Of a stretch of DNA of 64,000 nt, positions 61,701-64,000 are shown one piece after another. A model generated the notes under the pieces. That model did not search any database, had not been told where the DNA came from, and saw nothing but the letters and a program-made list of their open reading frames with translations. The DNA is from Stichopus chloronotus (Eukaryota > Echinodermata > Holothuroidea > Aspidochirotida > Stichopodidae). The position numbers were made by a program, and so were the translations under genes. Within the stretch, counting starts at the first letter, position 1. The number at the start of each line of letters is the position of its first letter. The DNA is taken from positions 3,145,359 to 3,209,358 of the forward strand of contig CM037832.1 in NCBI GenBank assembly GCA_021234535.1, in the 5' to 3' direction.

Positions 61701-63750
61701 AGAAATTCGAAAATTATTAATGCTAATTCTCCGCTGACATGATTACGTGCAATACGAATCTCAAAGATCAAACATATCATGCAAGGAACATCATCACATC
61801 TCTGCTTTTTCAAGGAATATTCGAAGAGTACGAAAAAAAAAAAAAGGTGGAAGAAGCATGGGGAGGGGAAATGGGGGGCTGATTAGTTACTGATTTCTTT
61901 TCATACAGACATGAAGATGAAATGACATATTCACCACTAATGCAGCTGTGCATTGATTTGTCCACATAACTTGCATAATCCTAAACAATCCATACACCAT
62001 AACAAAAATTGTGCTTAAAGTCTGCAGATAAAGACCGAGGGAGGGGGGGTGGGGAGGTGGAATAGCCTATTGAAACAAATCTGGATTGTAATATCAACCA
62101 ATTTGATATTCAGTTCATGGAAATGGTGAGTGGTGATTTATTGCCAAACTTACCCTGGGGTTCACTGTTCCCATTTCATTTTTGAGAGCCATCTGGCCAA
62201 ATTCTTTGCCATACTTCAGAATTAACTGATCTGACACCTAAACACGAGAAGGATGAAGAAACAAGACTCAGTGGTTAATTTTCTGGCAACTTTCGATGTA
62301 AGATACGTGAACCTTCTCCACCGTGGACCGAAAGTGACCAAGGATACAACAGATATTCTTTGACCCATGAATGCTGATTTGTTACGGTTTATACCTTGAG
62401 ATCACATCATGTTGACAGGGAATTTAGAGCTTAACCATTGTTGATTAGAAATGACATTTGAAATTCACAAACAGCAACTTGGACATCTTATTCATTTACT
62501 AGTTCATTTCAATGAAATACGTTTTCTTTCTTTGTAATAAAACCTTTCGACTCTGAGTGGTGATTCCATTTGCGTTCATCAACGAACAAAAATTGCTGAA
62601 TGTGTGACCTTTTGTCAAGAACCGCTTTCAACCCTCCAACAAAAGAGCGATCTCCTTGCCTCATAAAGCGACTTCGCATCCCCTCCACGTTAATGTACCA
62701 GTCCTTGACTGATCACAGGTTTTCCCTCATGGCTTTTGAGTTGAACCTGTCTACAACTGACTAACAGTCTGAGACTTCAGAAAGAAGAGGACACCTGCAC
62801 AAGGAATTGGCTGTTCTTAAGAAGGGGAAAAAAATGAATCAAAATGTTCTCCCGCCTTGAGACTTAATGCCACATAACTTCTTCACTAATTAGTCTGTGA
62901 GACGGGGCTCAAGTCATTCCCACAGTTTGGTCCTTAGAGGAGGACACGGCCCTGAGAAATTGCAGATTGTAAGAGAATCAAAGATGATTCATGTCCTTCT
63001 GGTGTACAGAAGTTCACCCTGTCACCAAAGTTGGCATCACTTCTGATGTCTGAAGGTAATTCCAAAACATATTTACAATTTCACATGGGAACCACCACTG
63101 TTCCAGATAAGCAGAATGTATTTGGAAATGGGTAATGGTTTTTCATTCAGAGACCAGTTTTTTGACATCTATTTGTCCCTTGTTACATTGAATATTTTGT
63201 GCTAGTTAGCCTCTGGTCGTTCTGTTGTTGGAAGCAAGATGAAAATGACTTTACTAAACTGCATAATAAATGCAATCCTAAGAAAGCTGAGACCCTAACC
63301 CATAAACTTGACACCCTCTGAAAACACAAAACCCAATTTCAAATTTTTCTTCACAAGAGTTGAAGGACTTTCAAATTTGGGGAACTCTCTGCTGCTTCAA
63401 TGGCTTAAGTATCATCCCAGTTAGCAGTGGCTCCACAGGTAGAAGACTTTCTGGTCTTTTAAAATTTCATCATTTTAAATTGAAGTTAAATCTTCCCAAA
63501 CATCACACATTACCAGCATCTACCAATGGATGATAAAGTTGTGAAGGGAAAAACTCACTGTCTTGAGTTCTTGGGCATCTGTAGCCATTCTCGGTGTCAC
63601 CCAGATGATACTGGTAATAGCCTCCTGTAATCCCTCGTCTACGTGCTTCATTGTCTCGATCAGGCCAAACCTGGCCAGTAATAAGTCACAGTAAAGTTCC
63701 ACCAGCTCCATGGCTTCTACCAAGTAATCTTCTCTGATGATGTGTTCTAC
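52706..63750 (-). CDS. IST1: IST1 homologue, ESCRT-III-associated factor (5' end outside)
   Basis: IST1 binds CHMP1 and VPS4-type MIT domains and acts in endosomal sorting and cytokinetic abscission. Visible exons in transcript order: 63559-63750, 62154-62237, 61098-61211, 60488-60700, 59534-59608, 54688-54753, 53520-53559 and 52706-52926; 334 residues with consistent phases. Matches begin at about human residue 57: VEHIIREDYLVEAMELVELY, CDLLLARFGLIETMK, LKYGKEFGQMALKNEMGTVN and APPKILVERYLIEIARSHNV complete the IST1 helical core. A Pro/Gly-rich linker follows (PGGGSAPGGFGGGPGPG, GPPPLPSKPP, DPPRYSL). The end carries two MIT-interacting motifs, IPDLPSVP (MIM2-like) and DLDFDELSKRFEDLKKKK before TAA (MIM1-like). 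The N-terminal ESCRT-III-like helices are encoded right of the window. A 40-base exon (53520-53559) lies in the linker. Confidence 0.95.
54100..54360 (+). repeat. Dispersed repeat family B, two tandem copies
   Basis: Two stretches about 145 bases apart share TGACCTCAAGTGACGTTT / TGACCTCAAATGACCTTT, then a TTTCAATAAA or TTCCACAAAAA block, an ATGATCTACTC or AGATCAGCTACTC block, and an AAGTATG or AAGTTCG block. The second resembles the copy at 7290-7445. They lie in an IST1 intron. Confidence 0.45.
56420..56660. mobile_element. Possible hAT-type non-autonomous repeat
   Basis: It begins CAGGGTTCCCACACCTCC and is rich in CATGACTTTCCCATGAC, TTTCATGACATTTACATGAC and TTTCATGACTTTTCCAGGC. These resemble widespread animal repeats ending in CAGGGTTCCCAC. 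The opposite inverted end and the 8-bp target duplication were not found, so the class is tentative. It lies in the IST1 intron 54754-59533. Confidence 0.4.
57057..57129 (+). repeat. Tandem duplication of about 37 bp
   Basis: ACCAACTACCCC, then CTTGATACCGTGGCAAGGATG, is followed directly by ACCAATTACCCCTTGATACC and ACGACAAAGATG. It lies in an IST1 intron. Confidence 0.65.
59093..59177 (+). repeat. Minisatellite, about 19-bp unit, four to five copies
   Basis: The unit GAGGCTAATTAATTTTAAT occurs four times with small changes, preceded by a partial ACTAATTAATTTTAAA unit. It lies in the IST1 intron 54754-59533, about 360 bases from an exon. Confidence 0.8.
60800..61018 (+). other. Intronic open frame with a perfect 9-bp stem-loop
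   Basis: TGCAGGATT (60828-60836) and AATCCTGCA (60842-60850) form a perfect inverted repeat around a five-base loop. The stretch is open on the strand opposite IST1 up to the TGA ending at 61018. It includes a cysteine-rich piece, CLQCKNNKNV. I recognise no family. It could be a transposon scrap or chance. It is inside the IST1 intron 60701-61097. Confidence 0.2.
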
Positions 63751-64000
63751 CTACAGTGCATTGAATCAAAATGTACAGCTAAAGATCGAGTCTACAAAAC
63801 AGAGTAAAATACCACAGTTTGTGACAAAACAGACGTAAATTGAGGGAACCGGCAAGATGATTGGAACATTCTTTGATGCCAATTCCAAAATAAACTGACA
63901 GCTAGAAAATTGACAAGATTGAAAGATCCCACTCAAAGTACACACACATTGTGAACTTGTTTTTCAATTTACAGGAACGTGACCAAAGTGGCCGGACCTG
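63751..64000 (-). other. IST1 intron running off the window
   Basis: Upstream of the acceptor at 63751-63752, no exon encoding the N-terminal IST1 helices is visible before the window ends. Confidence 0.6.

Noticed and set aside
1..64000. Search for tRNA, rRNA, CRISPR, bacterial defence or viral genes
   Set aside because: No tRNA arm pattern, rRNA block, regular spaced repeats or such coding motifs were seen; the window is ordinary animal nuclear DNA.

Overview
This is a eukaryotic nuclear window. All five protein-coding genes are split by spliceosomal GT-AG introns, introns are AT-rich and about 0.3-3 kb long, poly(A)-type hexamers follow the stop codons, and the non-coding DNA holds MITE-like repeats and a dead non-LTR retrotransposon. 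The proteins are animal orthologues. Their divergence from vertebrates and the compact introns suggest an invertebrate deuterostome, most likely an echinoderm (perhaps a sea cucumber). That placement is inference, because nothing here is species-diagnostic.

Layout. (1) 1-8622, + strand: the C-terminal half of an ecto-5'-nucleotidase (CD73/NT5E-like) gene, five exons, with its N-terminus left of the window. (2) 9711-15921, - strand: a complete LENG1 gene (Cir_N-domain protein), six coding exons, converging on the nucleotidase. (3) 19132-34180, + strand: a complete CEP72 gene (centrosomal leucine-rich-repeat/coiled-coil protein), fifteen exons, divergent from LENG1; its second intron has U12-type splice signals. 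(4) 39259-47570, - strand: a complete EIF2S2 gene (eIF2 beta), eight exons, 333 residues. (5) 52706-63750, - strand: the IST1 gene (ESCRT-III regulator), eight exons down to the stop, with its first exons right of the window. For every gene the exon phases add up across every junction, so the reading frames were rebuilt exactly rather than by similarity alone.

The genes are functionally unrelated housekeeping or cell-surface genes: purine nucleotide hydrolysis at the cell surface, probable spliceosome association, centrosome/microtubule anchoring, translation initiation, and endosomal sorting/abscission. No operon-like logic is expected.

Between and inside the genes are a 370-bp TTAA-flanked MITE with two decayed relatives, a 198-bp TA-flanked hairpin MITE of Tc1/mariner type, a short interspersed repeat present three times in the same orientation, a LINE reverse-transcriptase tail, a possible hAT-like repeat, and several local duplications. 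I found no tRNA, rRNA, CRISPR array or prokaryotic-type system. The observations most worth a second look are the altered substrate pocket of the nucleotidase, the U12-type intron of CEP72, and the MITE families.
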